From Xanthomonas pisi DSM 18956 (lineage in GTDB: Bacteria; Pseudomonadota; Gammaproteobacteria; Xanthomonadales; Xanthomonadaceae), in the NCBI RefSeq assembly GCF_001010415.1, contig NZ_JPLE01000012.1:1-64000 (forward strand): 64,000 nt of DNA, given 5' to 3'. Shown here piece by piece: positions 25,801-32,997 of this stretch. Numbering within the stretch: the stretch's first letter is position 1; each line of letters opens with the position of its first letter. A program made the position numbers and the translations under genes. The notes under the pieces are model-generated. The model saw nothing but the letters and a program-made list of their open reading frames with translations, ran no database searches and was not told where the DNA came from.

Positions 25801-26019
25801 ATCGCCCAGCTCGACATGGGCGTGACCTACAAGCCGGCGTTCGCCGCCGGCAAGCTGGCGCTGCGCTTGGATGTGTTCAACATCACCAACGAACAGACTG
25901 CGACCAACATCTACCCGTTCTCGCAGTTGCCCGACAACACCACCAACCCGCTCTGGGACCAGGTCGTGGCCTATCAGGCGCCGCGCTCGGGCCGGGTGAC
26001 GTTGAGCTACGATTTCTAA
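22837..26019 (+). CDS. Oar-like TonB-dependent receptor with carboxypeptidase-regulatory-like domain
   Basis: A 1060-residue outer-membrane receptor. A Sec signal ends at AHAQS (~24). Residues ~25-105 are a carboxypeptidase-regulatory-like beta-sandwich (TTGSIVGSVGQGNGTSVVVENN, LPLGTYKVTVKRDG). The plug follows (LDSVTVNAASLATIDVSSVDTRTVVTSEQL, RTAEAIALLAPGVV, GGYGAQFGRSNGGVINQIGKRGTNEW), then a large barrel ending in VTLSYDF. This is the Oar/OmpA-related TonB receptor type common in Xanthomonas; ligands are usually unknown. It stands between hemL and thiE on the opposite strand, with its own regulatory region and a strong terminator. Confidence 0.92.
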   Translation: MNRSIQKRALALALVVAIGSAHAQSTTGSIVGSVGQGNGTSVVVENNSGLSREVPVDARGRYSAGNLPLGTYKVTVKRDGAVVETRENVSITVGANTDVSFAAASAAGSGLQTLDSVTVNAASLATIDVSSVDTRTVVTSEQLAQLPLGRTAEAIALLAPGVVVNSGGFDNGPLGGSLPSFGGSAASENAYYLNGFNTTTISNNLGGLTLPYGAIDQQEIFTGGYGAQFGRSNGGVINQIGKRGTNEWKFGAAVIWEPNGLRANQRDIYWRPDSQGSTVNNAAYRYARAANGLYQPASEAEANQTTYSAYVGGPIIQDKLFFFLAAEQVDSDGVRVGTNRDTDNGRTGGLTDYDYKQKRWYAKVDWNITDNHLIEVTGASDKAETNGSIYRYNYVDRQRGSYFTDESTWKTGPTLFTGKYTGYLGDNLTVTALYGKMTTPDELTPFNYNAANGPVINSAALQNPAYTGGTPRIGNQLVTSVSSPDREYKKDNQRLNLEWRIGHHTLNFGIDNQKSEGIDVGSVLSGPGFAWTYGQTNDPNGLATGGLVSQSANEAGGIGAPSPGLVDPVNGSSGYYVVRNINTSLYSYEAKQRAYYIEDKWQVTDNLLLSLGLRKDEFTNYTPFGDPYIEVDNAWAPRLGFSWDVNGDSSLKVFGNLGRYYLGLPLSAVSLFTPATTTDTYFTYSGINADGTPVLAQQLGSAVSANSRFGRIADVRTAVAKDIEGENQDEVILGFTKQLDSGWVLGVRGTHRRLNAGIDDQNYDVSNTALINAAAAQGVTIDFSQVAGASLINPGQTNTWGVIGTDGQFHEVSVSREAAGFPKFKRNYSAVEFNLERPFDGQWYAKVNYVWSHSYGTTEGQVRSDLWRTGGALGSYQGQASVSTTQSWDHAALMEHFNGDQSNDHRHQLKLFGFYQFNPQWGASANFSLISGAPHNCLGNYYGTEYSGRDPAGYGGSAITGGPYHYCYNPETGTGSASPPGSQGRLGWIAQLDMGVTYKPAFAAGKLALRLDVFNITNEQTATNIYPFSQLPDNTTNPLWDQVVAYQAPRSGRVTLSYDF

Positions 26020-26047
26020 TCACGTCATTCGATAACCGCAGTCCCGG

Positions 26048-26082
26048 CAGCGACGCGTGATGGCACGCGTCGCTGTTTTTTT
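26048..26082 (+). terminator. Rho-independent terminator after the Oar-like receptor
   Basis: A perfect 12-bp stem (CAGCGACGCGTG against CACGCGTCGCTG) with a four-base loop is followed by seven Ts. It ends 63 bases after the receptor stop. Confidence 0.93.
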
Positions 26083-26300
26083 GGGGGGGGATGGCGCTCA
26101 AATCGACATCATTCTGATGAGTGCGAACACGCCGCCTGAGCGATGACTTGGCTGAGCGCATTGCCCTGCATCACGGATATCTGCCCAAGACGATTGACCA
26201 ACTGTCTGGTGACATCGCGCACTCGATGTCTTCGCGTTTACTGCAGGGCCCTTGCCAGCCCACCATTAGCTTGAGCCTGCAAGCCAAAACGCTTGCCGTA
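26083..26300. other. Low-GC orphan stretch between terminator and thiE
   Basis: About 220 bp of clearly more AT-rich DNA with a run of eight Gs near 26083. One frame reads through LAERIALHHGYLPKTIDQLSGD, which is not recognised as a known protein and has no proper start signal. It may be a scar of an insertion. Confidence 0.35.
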
Positions 26301-26924
26301 CTAAGACCCAAACCCTGCGCGATACGCCTGCAAGGCTGCAACCGGATCCGGTGCCGCATACACGCCGCTGACCACGGCAATCAAGTCGGCGCCCGCGGTC
26401 ACCAACTCAGGCACCTGCGCCGGCGCAATGCCGCCGATCGCCACGCGCGGCAACTTCAGTTCGGCAGCCTGCTGCAGCAACGCAGGCGTCGCGCGCCGGT
26501 TGGTCTGCTTGGTGGTGGTGGGGAAAAACGCACCGAAGGCCACGTAACTGGCGCCCGCTACGGCTGCGCGGCGCGCGCGTTCGATCTCGTCGTAGCACGA
26601 CACCCCGATGATGGCCTGCTCGCCCAGCAGCGCACGTGCTGCCGCCACCTCACCATCGTCTTCGCCCAGATGCACGCCTTGTGCACCGACCTGCGCGGCC
26701 AAGTGCGCATCGTCGTTGATGATCAATGGCACACCCTGCGCTGCGCAGGCCTCGCGCAAGGCAGTGGCCTGGCGCAGCCGCAGCGCCGCATCGGCCTGCT
26801 TGTTGCGGTATTGCAGCCAGCTGATCCACGGCAGCAACGGCACAGTACGCAGCAGCAGGCGCTGCGTGTTGGGCTCATCGGGCGTAATCAGGTAAACGCC
26901 GCGGACGTTAAGGCGGTTGGGCAT
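26301..26924 (-). CDS. thiE: Thiamine-phosphate synthase
   Basis: A 207-residue TIM-barrel enzyme joining HMP-diphosphate and thiazole phosphate to form thiamine phosphate. Motifs: YLITPDEP at the N-terminus, [10 protein letters not shown] (substrate-binding Q-R-K), [53 protein letters not shown] and VAIGGIAP near the phosphate site. ATG 26924 gives the normal length; the open frame upstream is antisense to rubredoxin. Divergent from rubredoxin across a 72-bp gap. Confidence 0.94.
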   Translation of the reverse strand: MPNRLNVRGVYLITPDEPNTQRLLLRTVPLLPWISWLQYRNKQADAALRLRQATALREACAAQGVPLIINDDAHLAAQVGAQGVHLGEDDGEVAAARALLGEQAIIGVSCYDEIERARRAAVAGASYVAFGAFFPTTTKQTNRRATPALLQQAAELKLPRVAIGGIAPAQVPELVTAGADLIAVVSGVYAAPDPVAALQAYRAGFGS

Positions 26925-26996
26925 GGCAGCGCTTCCGAAAGCGGTGGATGGGATGGGACAATGCAGGCCCCACCGTTGCGTGACCGCGATTATCCA

Positions 26997-27188
26997 ATGA
27001 GCGACACATCCACCACCACCTACCGCACCTGGATGTGCGTCGTCTGCGGATTTCTCTACCACGAGGCCGACGGCATCCCCGAAGAAGGCATCGCCCCCGG
27101 CACCGCCTGGCAAGACGTGCCCGACACCTGGACCTGCCCGGACTGCGGCGTGACCAAGGACGACTTCGAGATGGTGGAGATCGACTGA
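26997..27188 (+). CDS. Rubredoxin
   Basis: A 63-residue iron protein for cytoplasmic one-electron transfer. The four cysteine ligands are in [15 protein letters not shown] and [17 protein letters not shown], with the usual spacing. The partner could be a hydroxylase such as an alkane monooxygenase, or a peroxide-reducing system, none of which lies nearby. ATG 26997 gives a standard size with a short N-terminal extension ([11 protein letters not shown]). Confidence 0.95.
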   Translation: MSDTSTTTYRTWMCVVCGFLYHEADGIPEEGIAPGTAWQDVPDTWTCPDCGVTKDDFEMVEID

Positions 27189-27335
27189 GTGCCGTAAAGG
27201 GCCGCCGTCAAGCAGTTACGTGCTGCGACGGCACTGCGGTTATCAGGGGGAGCTTGCGCCTTCTGACCCTGAGAACCGAAAAACGATCTCTACCTGGACA
27301 GCCTGACAGCTGGCGAGCCGTTGCCGTCCGCCCGG
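27189..27335. other. Intergenic hairpin region between convergent rubredoxin and SirB1 genes
   Basis: Contains a nested inverted repeat at about 27203-27232 (GCCGTC...GACGGC outside GCAG...CTGC). It lacks a T-tract but could help to end transcription from both sides. Confidence 0.3.
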
Positions 27336-28181
27336 TCAATGCGCCCGCGCGCGCTGACTGTTCAGCTCCACCAGATGCTCGTGCAGCTTTGCAGCATCCT
27401 GGGCGCTGGGATTGAGCAGCAGATAGCGCGACAGGTCGTGCCGCGCACCGTTGCGGTGGCCCAGGTGCAGATACGCCATGCCGCGGTCGCGCAGCGCTTC
27501 GGGCTGGTCGGGCACCAGTTTCAGGATGCGGTCGGCGCTGCGTGCGGCACGGTCCCAGTGTTCGGCATCGGCGTAGACGCCGTGCAGATTGCGCAGGATG
27601 CGGATCAGGATCGCCCGGTGCGGGGCGGGGTCGAGGATCTGCGCCAGGGCGCGGTCGTCGGGAATTTCGCCGCCCAGATGCGGACGCGCGCGTTCGCGCA
27701 ATTCGTCCACGCCCAGCGGGCGGCCGCCATTGAACGGGTCCATCACCAGCACGCCGTCGTCCACCGGCAGCCGCACCAGGAAATGGCCAGGAAACGACAC
27801 CCCGGCCAGCGGGATGCCCAGGCGCCGTGCGACTTCGATCTGCACCATCGCCAGCGAGATCGGGTTACCCAGCCGGCGCTCGAACACCTGGTTGAGATAG
27901 CTGTTGCGCGGGTCGTAGTACTCGTCGTGATTGCCCGAATAGCCCAGCTCATCGAACAGGTAGCGATTGACCGCCGCCATCTTCAATGGCCACAGATCGA
28001 TCGCATCCACCTCGCGGCGCAGGTGCTCGACGTGGCTCTGCACGAGCGTGTCGTACAACTCGGCGTCCAGCTGCGGATACTCGTCGCGCGCGATCAGCAG
28101 CGCGGTGGACATCAACGGCACCGCATCGTCGTCCAGGCTGGCGAGCGCGGTCCAATGGGGAAGTGGGAGCATGTCGACCAT
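27336..28181 (-). CDS. SirB1-family transglutaminase-like protein with TPR-like tail
   Basis: A 281-residue cytoplasmic protein of the SirB1 group. The conserved core DPRNSYLNQVFERRLGNPISLAMVQIEVARRLGIPLAGVSFPGHFLVRLP is a transglutaminase-like fold, though the usual catalytic cysteine is not evident. The C-terminal ~80 residues (ILRNLHGVYADAEHWDRAARSADRILKLVPDQPEALRDRGMAYLHLG) are tetratricopeptide-like. The role is unknown; E. coli SirB1 sits beside hemK/prmC. ATG 28181 (MVDMLPLPHW) is used; 28172 is also possible. Confidence 0.85.
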   Translation of the reverse strand: MVDMLPLPHWTALASLDDDAVPLMSTALLIARDEYPQLDAELYDTLVQSHVEHLRREVDAIDLWPLKMAAVNRYLFDELGYSGNHDEYYDPRNSYLNQVFERRLGNPISLAMVQIEVARRLGIPLAGVSFPGHFLVRLPVDDGVLVMDPFNGGRPLGVDELRERARPHLGGEIPDDRALAQILDPAPHRAILIRILRNLHGVYADAEHWDRAARSADRILKLVPDQPEALRDRGMAYLHLGHRNGARHDLSRYLLLNPSAQDAAKLHEHLVELNSQRARAH

Positions 28182-28256
28182 GCCGACAGAGTGTCGGCAA
28201 GCGGCGCGGGGTTCAAGTCCGGTACTTCCTGACAGGAGACACCGCATCGCTGTGAA

Positions 28257-28703
28257 TCACTTCAGCTTGGGAATATCCGGGCTGAAAACAAGCTCGGTCC
28301 CGTCCTGCAGGTTGAGCTTGGCCGCCTGGCCGGCATTGAGCTCCAGCACATAGCGGGCCGGCGCCCTGCTGGGGTAGGGCGGACAGGCATCGCCGGCCGA
28401 ACACGGCGGCACGTCGCGCTGCTGGGACACCAACCGGCGCTGGTCGTCGAAATACAGGATATCCAGCGCGATCTTGGTGTTCTTCATCCAGTACGCCATC
28501 GGTTCCTGGCGGTCGTGGATGAACAGCATGCCGCGATCCTCGTCCATGGCATCGCGGAACATCAGCCCCTTGGTGCGGTCGGCAGCGTTCTGCGCCAGCT
28601 CCACCTGATAGCGCGTGCCGGCCAGTTCCACCCACGGACCGCTGCTGGCGCAGCCGCCGAGCAGGATCAGACATGCAAGAACGAGGAAGCGGACAGGGCG
28701 CAT
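28257..28703 (-). CDS. DUF192 lipoprotein
   Basis: A 148-residue predicted lipoprotein: the signal ends LILLGGCASSG with the cysteine near residue 18. The mature part is a DUF192 domain: ELAQNAADRTKGLMFRD, MLFIHDRQEPMAYWMKNTKIALDILYFD and YVLELNAGQAAKLNLQDG. DUF192 proteins are small beta-barrels of unknown function, often exported. ATG 28703 directly precedes the signal peptide; the upstream in-frame ATGs do not give a good signal. Confidence 0.87.
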   Translation of the reverse strand: MRPVRFLVLACLILLGGCASSGPWVELAGTRYQVELAQNAADRTKGLMFRDAMDEDRGMLFIHDRQEPMAYWMKNTKIALDILYFDDQRRLVSQQRDVPPCSAGDACPPYPSRAPARYVLELNAGQAAKLNLQDGTELVFSPDIPKLK

Positions 28704-28916
28704 GCGGCATACCGACGGGGCGAGGGATGGCGCACCTTCTGTCATGCACCGGCGCGCGTCAAGCCGGTGCATCGCCGCGCGCGTGTCTCGCGCAGGCGTC
28801 CAGGTCGAGTCGATGACCGATCTGCGGCCCGGCTGCTGGCCGCTTGCGGCCCAAGGGCACGAGGCATGCCGCCGAATGCACTCTGCTGCGCCGCTAGCTG
28901 GCAGCGGTGAGTCGAG

Positions 28917-29564
28917 TCAGAGCACGCGCGGCGGTTCGCCGCCGACGATCACCACATCGGCCGGGCGACGCGCGAACAGACCAACGCAGACCACGCCGGG
29001 AATCTGGTTCAAGCTGCGCTCCAGCGCGACCGGGTCGGTGATCTGCAGGTGATGCACGTCCAGCACCACGTTGCCGTTGTCGGTGACCACACCATCGCGC
29101 CACACCGGCTGGCCGCCGGTCAGCGCCAGGATCTGGCGGGCGACCAGGCTGCGCGCCATCGGAATCACTTCCACCGGCAGCGGAAATTTGCCCAGCACCG
29201 GCACCTGCTTGCTCGGGTCCACGATGCAGATGAAGCGCTCGCTGGCTTCGGCAATGATCTTCTCGCGCGTCAACGCTGCGCCGCCGCCCTTGATCAGGCA
29301 GCGGTTCGGGTCGCACTCGTCGGCGCCGTCCACGTACAGCGACAGGTTGCCGGTGTGGTTGAGGTCCAGCACCTCGATACCATGCTGGCGCAGGCGCGCG
29401 GTGCTCTGCTCGGAGCTGGACACCGCCCCCTTGATGCGATGGCCGATGCGACCCAGCGCATCGATGAAGTAGGCCACCGTCGACCCGGTGCCGACACCGA
29501 CGATCATGCCGTCTTCCACGTAATCGATCGCCTTCTCGGCGGCCAGGCGTTTTGCTTCGGACAT
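28917..29564 (-). CDS. rpiA: Ribose-5-phosphate isomerase A
   Basis: A 215-residue enzyme of the non-oxidative pentose phosphate pathway interconverting ribose-5-phosphate and ribulose-5-phosphate. Motifs: [19 protein letters not shown] (phosphate loop), [32 protein letters not shown] (catalytic aspartates and the lysine of KGGG) and [15 protein letters not shown]. Full length. Its promoter side carries a pair of inverted GGGATTC arms. rpiA near the 5-formyl-THF cyclo-ligase matches gammaproteobacterial synteny. Confidence 0.95.
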   Translation of the reverse strand: MSEAKRLAAEKAIDYVEDGMIVGVGTGSTVAYFIDALGRIGHRIKGAVSSSEQSTARLRQHGIEVLDLNHTGNLSLYVDGADECDPNRCLIKGGGAALTREKIIAEASERFICIVDPSKQVPVLGKFPLPVEVIPMARSLVARQILALTGGQPVWRDGVVTDNGNVVLDVHHLQITDPVALERSLNQIPGVVCVGLFARRPADVVIVGGEPPRVL

Positions 29565-29570
29565 TTGGGG

Positions 29571-29663
29571 CTCGGGATTAGTGATTCGGGATTGGGGATT
29601 GGTAAGAGCAGGTCACGTGGGGCGGCGATGGGCGAATCCCCATTGCCGAATCCCCAATCACGG
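29571..29663. repeat. Inverted pair of GGGATTC / GAATCCC arms
   Basis: A GGGATTAGTGATTCGGG-type arm at 29571-29602 is opposed by a GAATCCCCATTGCCGAATCCCC-type arm at 29632-29663, about 30 bp apart, filling the gap between rpiA and the EVE gene. The arrangement should fold as a stem-loop. Confidence 0.7.
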
Positions 29664-30134
29664 CTACTCCATCGCCAGCAACACTTTCCACTGCGCGGCG
29701 GTCACCGGCAGGATCGACAACCGGTTGCCGCGGGCAATCAGCGGGAAGCCTTCGCCCAGCGCATCGGCGTGCTGCTTGATCTCATCGAGCGAAATCGTGC
29801 GTTTGAGTTTGCGGTCGAACGCGACGTCCACCAGCATCCAGCGCGGATCTTCGCGGTTGGCCTTGGGGTCGTGGTAATCGGACTTGGGGTCGAACTGGGT
29901 GTCGTCCGGGTACGCCGCGCTCGCCACCTTGGCCAGGCCGACGATGCCGGGTACCTTGCAGTTGGAGTGATAGAAAAACACGCCATCGCCGACCTGCATG
30001 CCATCGCGCATGAAATTGCGCGCCTGATAGTTGCGCACGCCGTTCCACGGCTCGGTGCCGACACGCTCCAGATCATCGATGGAAAACGTGTCCGGCTCGG
30101 ACTTCATCAACCAGTAGCGCTTGCGGGCAGTCAT
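29664..30134 (-). CDS. EVE-domain protein
   Basis: A 156-residue single-domain EVE protein. EVE is related to PUA/YTH folds and is thought to bind modified nucleic-acid bases. Motifs: YWLMKSEPDTFSIDDL, WNGVRNYQARNFMRDGMQVGDGVFFYHSNC, VPGIVGLAKV and YPDDTQFDPKSDYHDPK with WMLVDV. Its ATG overlaps the stop of the cyclo-ligase gene (ATGA), so the two are translated from one message. Confidence 0.92.
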   Translation of the reverse strand: MTARKRYWLMKSEPDTFSIDDLERVGTEPWNGVRNYQARNFMRDGMQVGDGVFFYHSNCKVPGIVGLAKVASAAYPDDTQFDPKSDYHDPKANREDPRWMLVDVAFDRKLKRTISLDEIKQHADALGEGFPLIARGNRLSILPVTAAQWKVLLAME

Positions 30135-30721
30135 ACAGAGAGGCTGTCGTCTTTCAGGAAGGTGGCGTGTTCGGTGCAGATGGCATCCACCGTCACGTCC
30201 CAGGATTCGGTCGGCAAGGCAGGTACCTGTTGCGCGGCGAAGCCGACGCCGACCAGCCAGGGTGGCGGCGCCTGGCGATGCCGGAACGCGAAGCTGCGAT
30301 CATACCAGCCACCCCCCATGCCCAGCCGCCGACACGCGACGTCGAAACCGGTGAGCGGCGTGACCACCAGCGCCATGTCTTCAGGGGCAAGCGTATCGGC
30401 ACGCTCCACGTTCGGCTCGGGAATGCCGTAGCGATTGCTGACCAGGCCCTGGCCCGGTCGCCATCGCGCAAAGCGCAACACGCTCCCGTCCAGCACCGGC
30501 AGGCAATAACGCACGCCGGCCGGCAGGCTCAGTTGCCAGCGATGCAACGCGATCTCGCCATCCATCGCCCAATACCCGGCTACCGCGCCGGTCTGCGGCG
30601 CAAACGGCAGCGCCAGCAAGCGTTCCGCCAATGCATCGGCGGCGGCCAGACGCTGCGCGGCCGGCAGGCTGCGCCGCTGTGCGCGCAACTGCTGGCGCAA
30701 CGCCTCTCGGTCCTCGGTCAT
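30131..30721 (-). CDS. 5-formyltetrahydrofolate cyclo-ligase
   Basis: A 196-residue folate enzyme making 5,10-methenyl-THF from 5-formyl-THF with ATP. The N-terminal helix LRQQLRAQRRSLP binds ATP phosphates, and LVVTPLTGFDVACRRLGMGGGWYDRSFA is the signature. In proteobacteria this gene (ygfA) follows 6S RNA and is linked to persistence and growth-phase control. Here it is preceded by 6S RNA at a 680-bp distance rather than immediately. Confidence 0.93.
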   Translation of the reverse strand: MTEDREALRQQLRAQRRSLPAAQRLAAADALAERLLALPFAPQTGAVAGYWAMDGEIALHRWQLSLPAGVRYCLPVLDGSVLRFARWRPGQGLVSNRYGIPEPNVERADTLAPEDMALVVTPLTGFDVACRRLGMGGGWYDRSFAFRHRQAPPPWLVGVGFAAQQVPALPTESWDVTVDAICTEHATFLKDDSLSV

Positions 30722-31371
30722 CGATGTCTCGCAGCGGTGAGGGAGGCATATTGTCGGTGGCAGGCGTCCACCTGCCTAGCACTGCGGCCGGAGTGGCGCG
30801 CCGGTGGTCCACCGCGTCTTCGGTGAGCTGCGCCTTGCGGATGTGTGCTCTTGCCGATCAATCTCATCGGATGTCGCGTGATTGCATGGCTTGCGCGAGG
30901 TCATGCGCCGGCGCTGATGCAACGGTCGCGCGATCGGCACGTCGGCCATGCTTGCAGGCGCGCGTGGGCGCGATGGGTTCGACCGCTGCGCGCGGCAAGG
31001 GTCGGGCTTGGTCACTCGAGGAGCAGGCGGTGCGCATACGCCAGCTGGCTTGACCAGCGATCGCCTGGACGAAGACAGGTGAGGCGCGGCCACGACCAGA
31101 CGCACGATGCACGGCGCCTGCACCGCACTGGGTGTCGATTCGCTGACGTTGGGCTCGGGTTCGTGCATCTCCGATGCCAGCAGGTATCGATGGCGGCGGG
31201 GAGGGTCGCACCGTTACGATGCCAATCGGCGTGCGCGCACGGCAACGCGTCTGTGCGCGAGTGCTGAGGGCGTGCAAGCGCACAACGCATCACGTCAAGC
31301 TCAGGCCTCAGTCGCAAGCGATGGGTGCGCAAGAGACAAGCAACGGACGCACAAAAAGAACCAGATGCACC
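30722..31371. other. 650-bp gene-free interval between 6S RNA and the cyclo-ligase gene
   Basis: No reading frame has a plausible start or coding bias. A GGCAGG/CCTGCC hairpin lies at 30759-30776. The gap is longer than usual for the ssrS-ygfA arrangement, so it may hold an unrecognised leader or a decayed gene. Confidence 0.4.
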
Positions 31372-31400
31372 AAAAGAAACGACGCCCGAAGGCGCCGTTT
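31372..31400 (-). terminator. Terminator of 6S RNA
   Basis: On the minus strand AAACGGCGCC and GGCGTCGTTT pair over 10 bp around a TTCG tetraloop, followed by CTTTT. It begins a few bases beyond the predicted 3' end of the 6S RNA. Confidence 0.8.
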
Positions 31401-31403
31401 CAG

Positions 31404-31593
31404 ATTTGCATTCTCCGCCATGACGATGCGGGCGAAACGACCTTGAACCCGGGGTTCAAGTGGGGACGTTGTGAGGCCATCGGGCTTCCCGCTACAAGGC
31501 GGACTTGCACACCCGGCTTCGTCGCGCCCCCGTGGTCGTAATTAAGGGACAAGGCGAATGTTTTGCACGCTGTCGTTTACAGCAGAGAACGCA
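31404..31593 (-). ncRNA. ssrS: 6S RNA
   Basis: A ~190-nt RNA that mimics an open promoter and binds sigma70 RNA polymerase. The 5' end (TGCGTTCTCTGCT) pairs without a break with the 3' end (GGCGGAGAATGCA), forming the closing stem. The 3' half contains CCACTTGAACCCCGGGTTCAAGG, matching the conserved CCTTGAACCAAGGGTTCAAGG hairpin region of enterobacterial 6S RNA. A TATAAT box precedes the 5' end and a tetraloop terminator follows the 3' end. Gene order zapA - 6S RNA - 5-formyl-THF cyclo-ligase is the classical one. Exact ends are inferred from the closing stem. Confidence 0.88.
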
Positions 31594-31598
31594 GGCGA

Positions 31599-31604
31599 AT
31601 TATA
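31599..31604 (-). promoter_or_regulatory. -10 box of the 6S RNA promoter
   Basis: A perfect TATAAT on the minus strand, about six bases before the predicted 5' end of 6S RNA. No clear TTGACA is seen at the -35 position. Confidence 0.7.
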
Positions 31605-31687
31605 GACCTCTGTTGCGCGATGGCTAGCCCATTCGTCGGCGCGCGCCCTGCAAAGTTCATCTTTGCGACGGCAGTGCGACGTACGCC

Positions 31688-31987
31688 TCAACGTGGCGTG
31701 TCGGCAACGCTGTCCAGACGCCGATTCAAGGTGTCGAGCGTATTGGCCAATTCGCGATCGTAGAGCGCCTGCTGATCGCGCAGCTGCTGCAGCTCGTGCG
31801 CAAGATTGAGTGCGGCCAGCACGGCGACGCGATCCACTGCGGCCATCCGGTTGCTGCCGCGGATCTCACGCATGCGCAGATCCAGCAACCGCGCTGCGGC
31901 GGTGAGGCTCTCGCGCTCGTCGGCAGTGACGCCAACCGTGTATTCACGATCCAGAATACGCACGCTGACCGGCTCGGTGGTGCTCAC
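31688..31987 (-). CDS. zapA: Cell division protein ZapA
   Basis: A 99-residue FtsZ-ring stabiliser. The N-terminal globular part (VSVRILDREYTVGVTADERESLTAAARLLDLRM) is followed by a coiled coil (LAALNLAHELQQLRDQQALYDRELANTLDTLNRRL). The start is GTG, overlapping the stop of the upstream TIGR02449 gene (GTGA), so the two are co-translated. Confidence 0.93.
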   Translation of the reverse strand: MSTTEPVSVRILDREYTVGVTADERESLTAAARLLDLRMREIRGSNRMAAVDRVAVLAALNLAHELQQLRDQQALYDRELANTLDTLNRRLDSVADTPR

Positions 31988-32205
31988 GTGTGCTGCTCCA
32001 ATGACTTCAACCGCACGATCATCGCTTCCACCCGCGAGCGTGCCTGCTCGTTCTTGGTCAGCAGCTGCGAACGTTCGCCGATCAGCTGTTCCTGTTGATG
32101 GCGCAGGCTGCGGTTTTCGTCGGTCAGCCGTTGAGTCCGCTCCACCAGCGCTTCCACGCGGGCGGCAAGTGCGCGGATCTGGGCGAGGGCGGCGGCGTTG
32201 TCCAT
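31984..32205 (-). CDS. TIGR02449-family coiled-coil protein
   Basis: A 73-residue protein, almost entirely coiled coil (ALAARVEALVERTQRLTDENRSLRHQQEQL). It belongs to the small TIGR02449 family found upstream of zapA in gammaproteobacteria, a probable division-associated partner resembling ZapB in form. ATG 32205 is used; the open frame further upstream is not coding-like. Divergent from the UPF0149 gene. Confidence 0.87.
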   Translation of the reverse strand: MDNAAALAQIRALAARVEALVERTQRLTDENRSLRHQQEQLIGERSQLLTKNEQARSRVEAMIVRLKSLEQHT

Positions 32206-32374
32206 GCGCTCACGATAGGGGCGCGCGCGCGCGGCGGTCAAGCGCCGAGTGAGGGCGTGCTCGCACGCCGTCAGGCCAAGCCCGCCAAGGCCTCGGTCCG
32301 GGTCGCGCCAGCCTGGAACATCGTGCGTGGAACGCTGCATGGAACGTCGCGGTAGCGGCCGACGCGGGGTGCCT

Positions 32375-32383
32375 TGATACACT
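32375..32383 (+). promoter_or_regulatory. Extended -10 promoter of the UPF0149-pepP operon
   Basis: TGATACACT is an extended -10 (TGn plus TACACT at 32378-32383), giving a leader of about 50 nt before ATG 32441. Confidence 0.4.
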
Positions 32384-32440
32384 GGGAAGTCTGATCGCCC
32401 GCACGCGCGGGTGCCTTTTGCCCTTAGCCTGGATGACTCG

Positions 32441-32983
32441 ATGGACCTGCCTGACGTAACCGCTGTGCAAACTGAAAGTCGTCAGCTCGCGCTGGCGTCC
32501 TCTGCGGCGGAGTTGCATGGCGGGTTATGCGGATGGCTGTCCGGCGGTGGCGCCGACAGCGGCGACTGGCTGGCGCGCATCCTGGCCGACACCGCGCAGG
32601 TGGCGCCCAAGCAGGGCGGCGCGCTGGATCAGCTGCGCCAGGCCACGGTGGCGCAGCTGGAAGATCGCGATTTCGCGTTCGAGCTGCTGCTGGTCGAAGA
32701 CGGCGCCCCGCTGCCGGCGCGCACCGATGCCTTGTTCGACTGGTGCCGCGCGTTTCTGGGCGGCTTCGGGCTGGCCGCGCAACAGCGCCCGGCGCTGAGC
32801 GAAGAGGGCGAGGAGGCGTTGCAGGATCTGGCGCGTCTGGCGCAGGCCTCCAGCGACGACTTCGATGCCGGCGAAGAAGACGACACCGCGCTGGCCGAGA
32901 TCGAAGAGTTCGTGCGCGTGGCCGTGCTGTTGCTGCACGGCGACTGCGTGATGGGGCCGCGGTTCCGTCAACGCCTGAACTGA
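32441..32983 (+). CDS. UPF0149 (YgfB/YecA-like) family protein
   Basis: A 180-residue, acidic, helical protein of the UPF0149 family, usually located immediately upstream of pepP and divergent from zapA, as here. Motifs: [47 protein letters not shown]. coli YgfB is linked to regulatory effects on other genes, but the biochemical role is not settled. ATG 32441 (MDLPDV) is used; the upstream in-frame start is not supported. Confidence 0.9.
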   Translation: MDLPDVTAVQTESRQLALASSAAELHGGLCGWLSGGGADSGDWLARILADTAQVAPKQGGALDQLRQATVAQLEDRDFAFELLLVEDGAPLPARTDALFDWCRAFLGGFGLAAQQRPALSEEGEEALQDLARLAQASSDDFDAGEEDDTALAEIEEFVRVAVLLLHGDCVMGPRFRQRLN

Positions 32984-32997
32984 TCGGCTGCACCGCC

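Noticed and set aside
26121-26996. In-frame extension upstream of rubredoxin
   Set aside because: It runs antisense through thiE; rubredoxin at 63 residues from ATG 26997 is already full length.
28182-28235. tRNA T-arm-like GGTTCAAGTCC with a nearby TGCCGACA/TGTCGGCA hairpin
   Set aside because: The arms flanking the loop do not pair, and no acceptor or anticodon stem can be drawn; not a tRNA.
30776-31168. Minus-strand open frame of 130 codons in the gap after 6S RNA
   Set aside because: Pro/Arg/Ser-rich shadow-like composition, no ribosome-binding site and no family resemblance.
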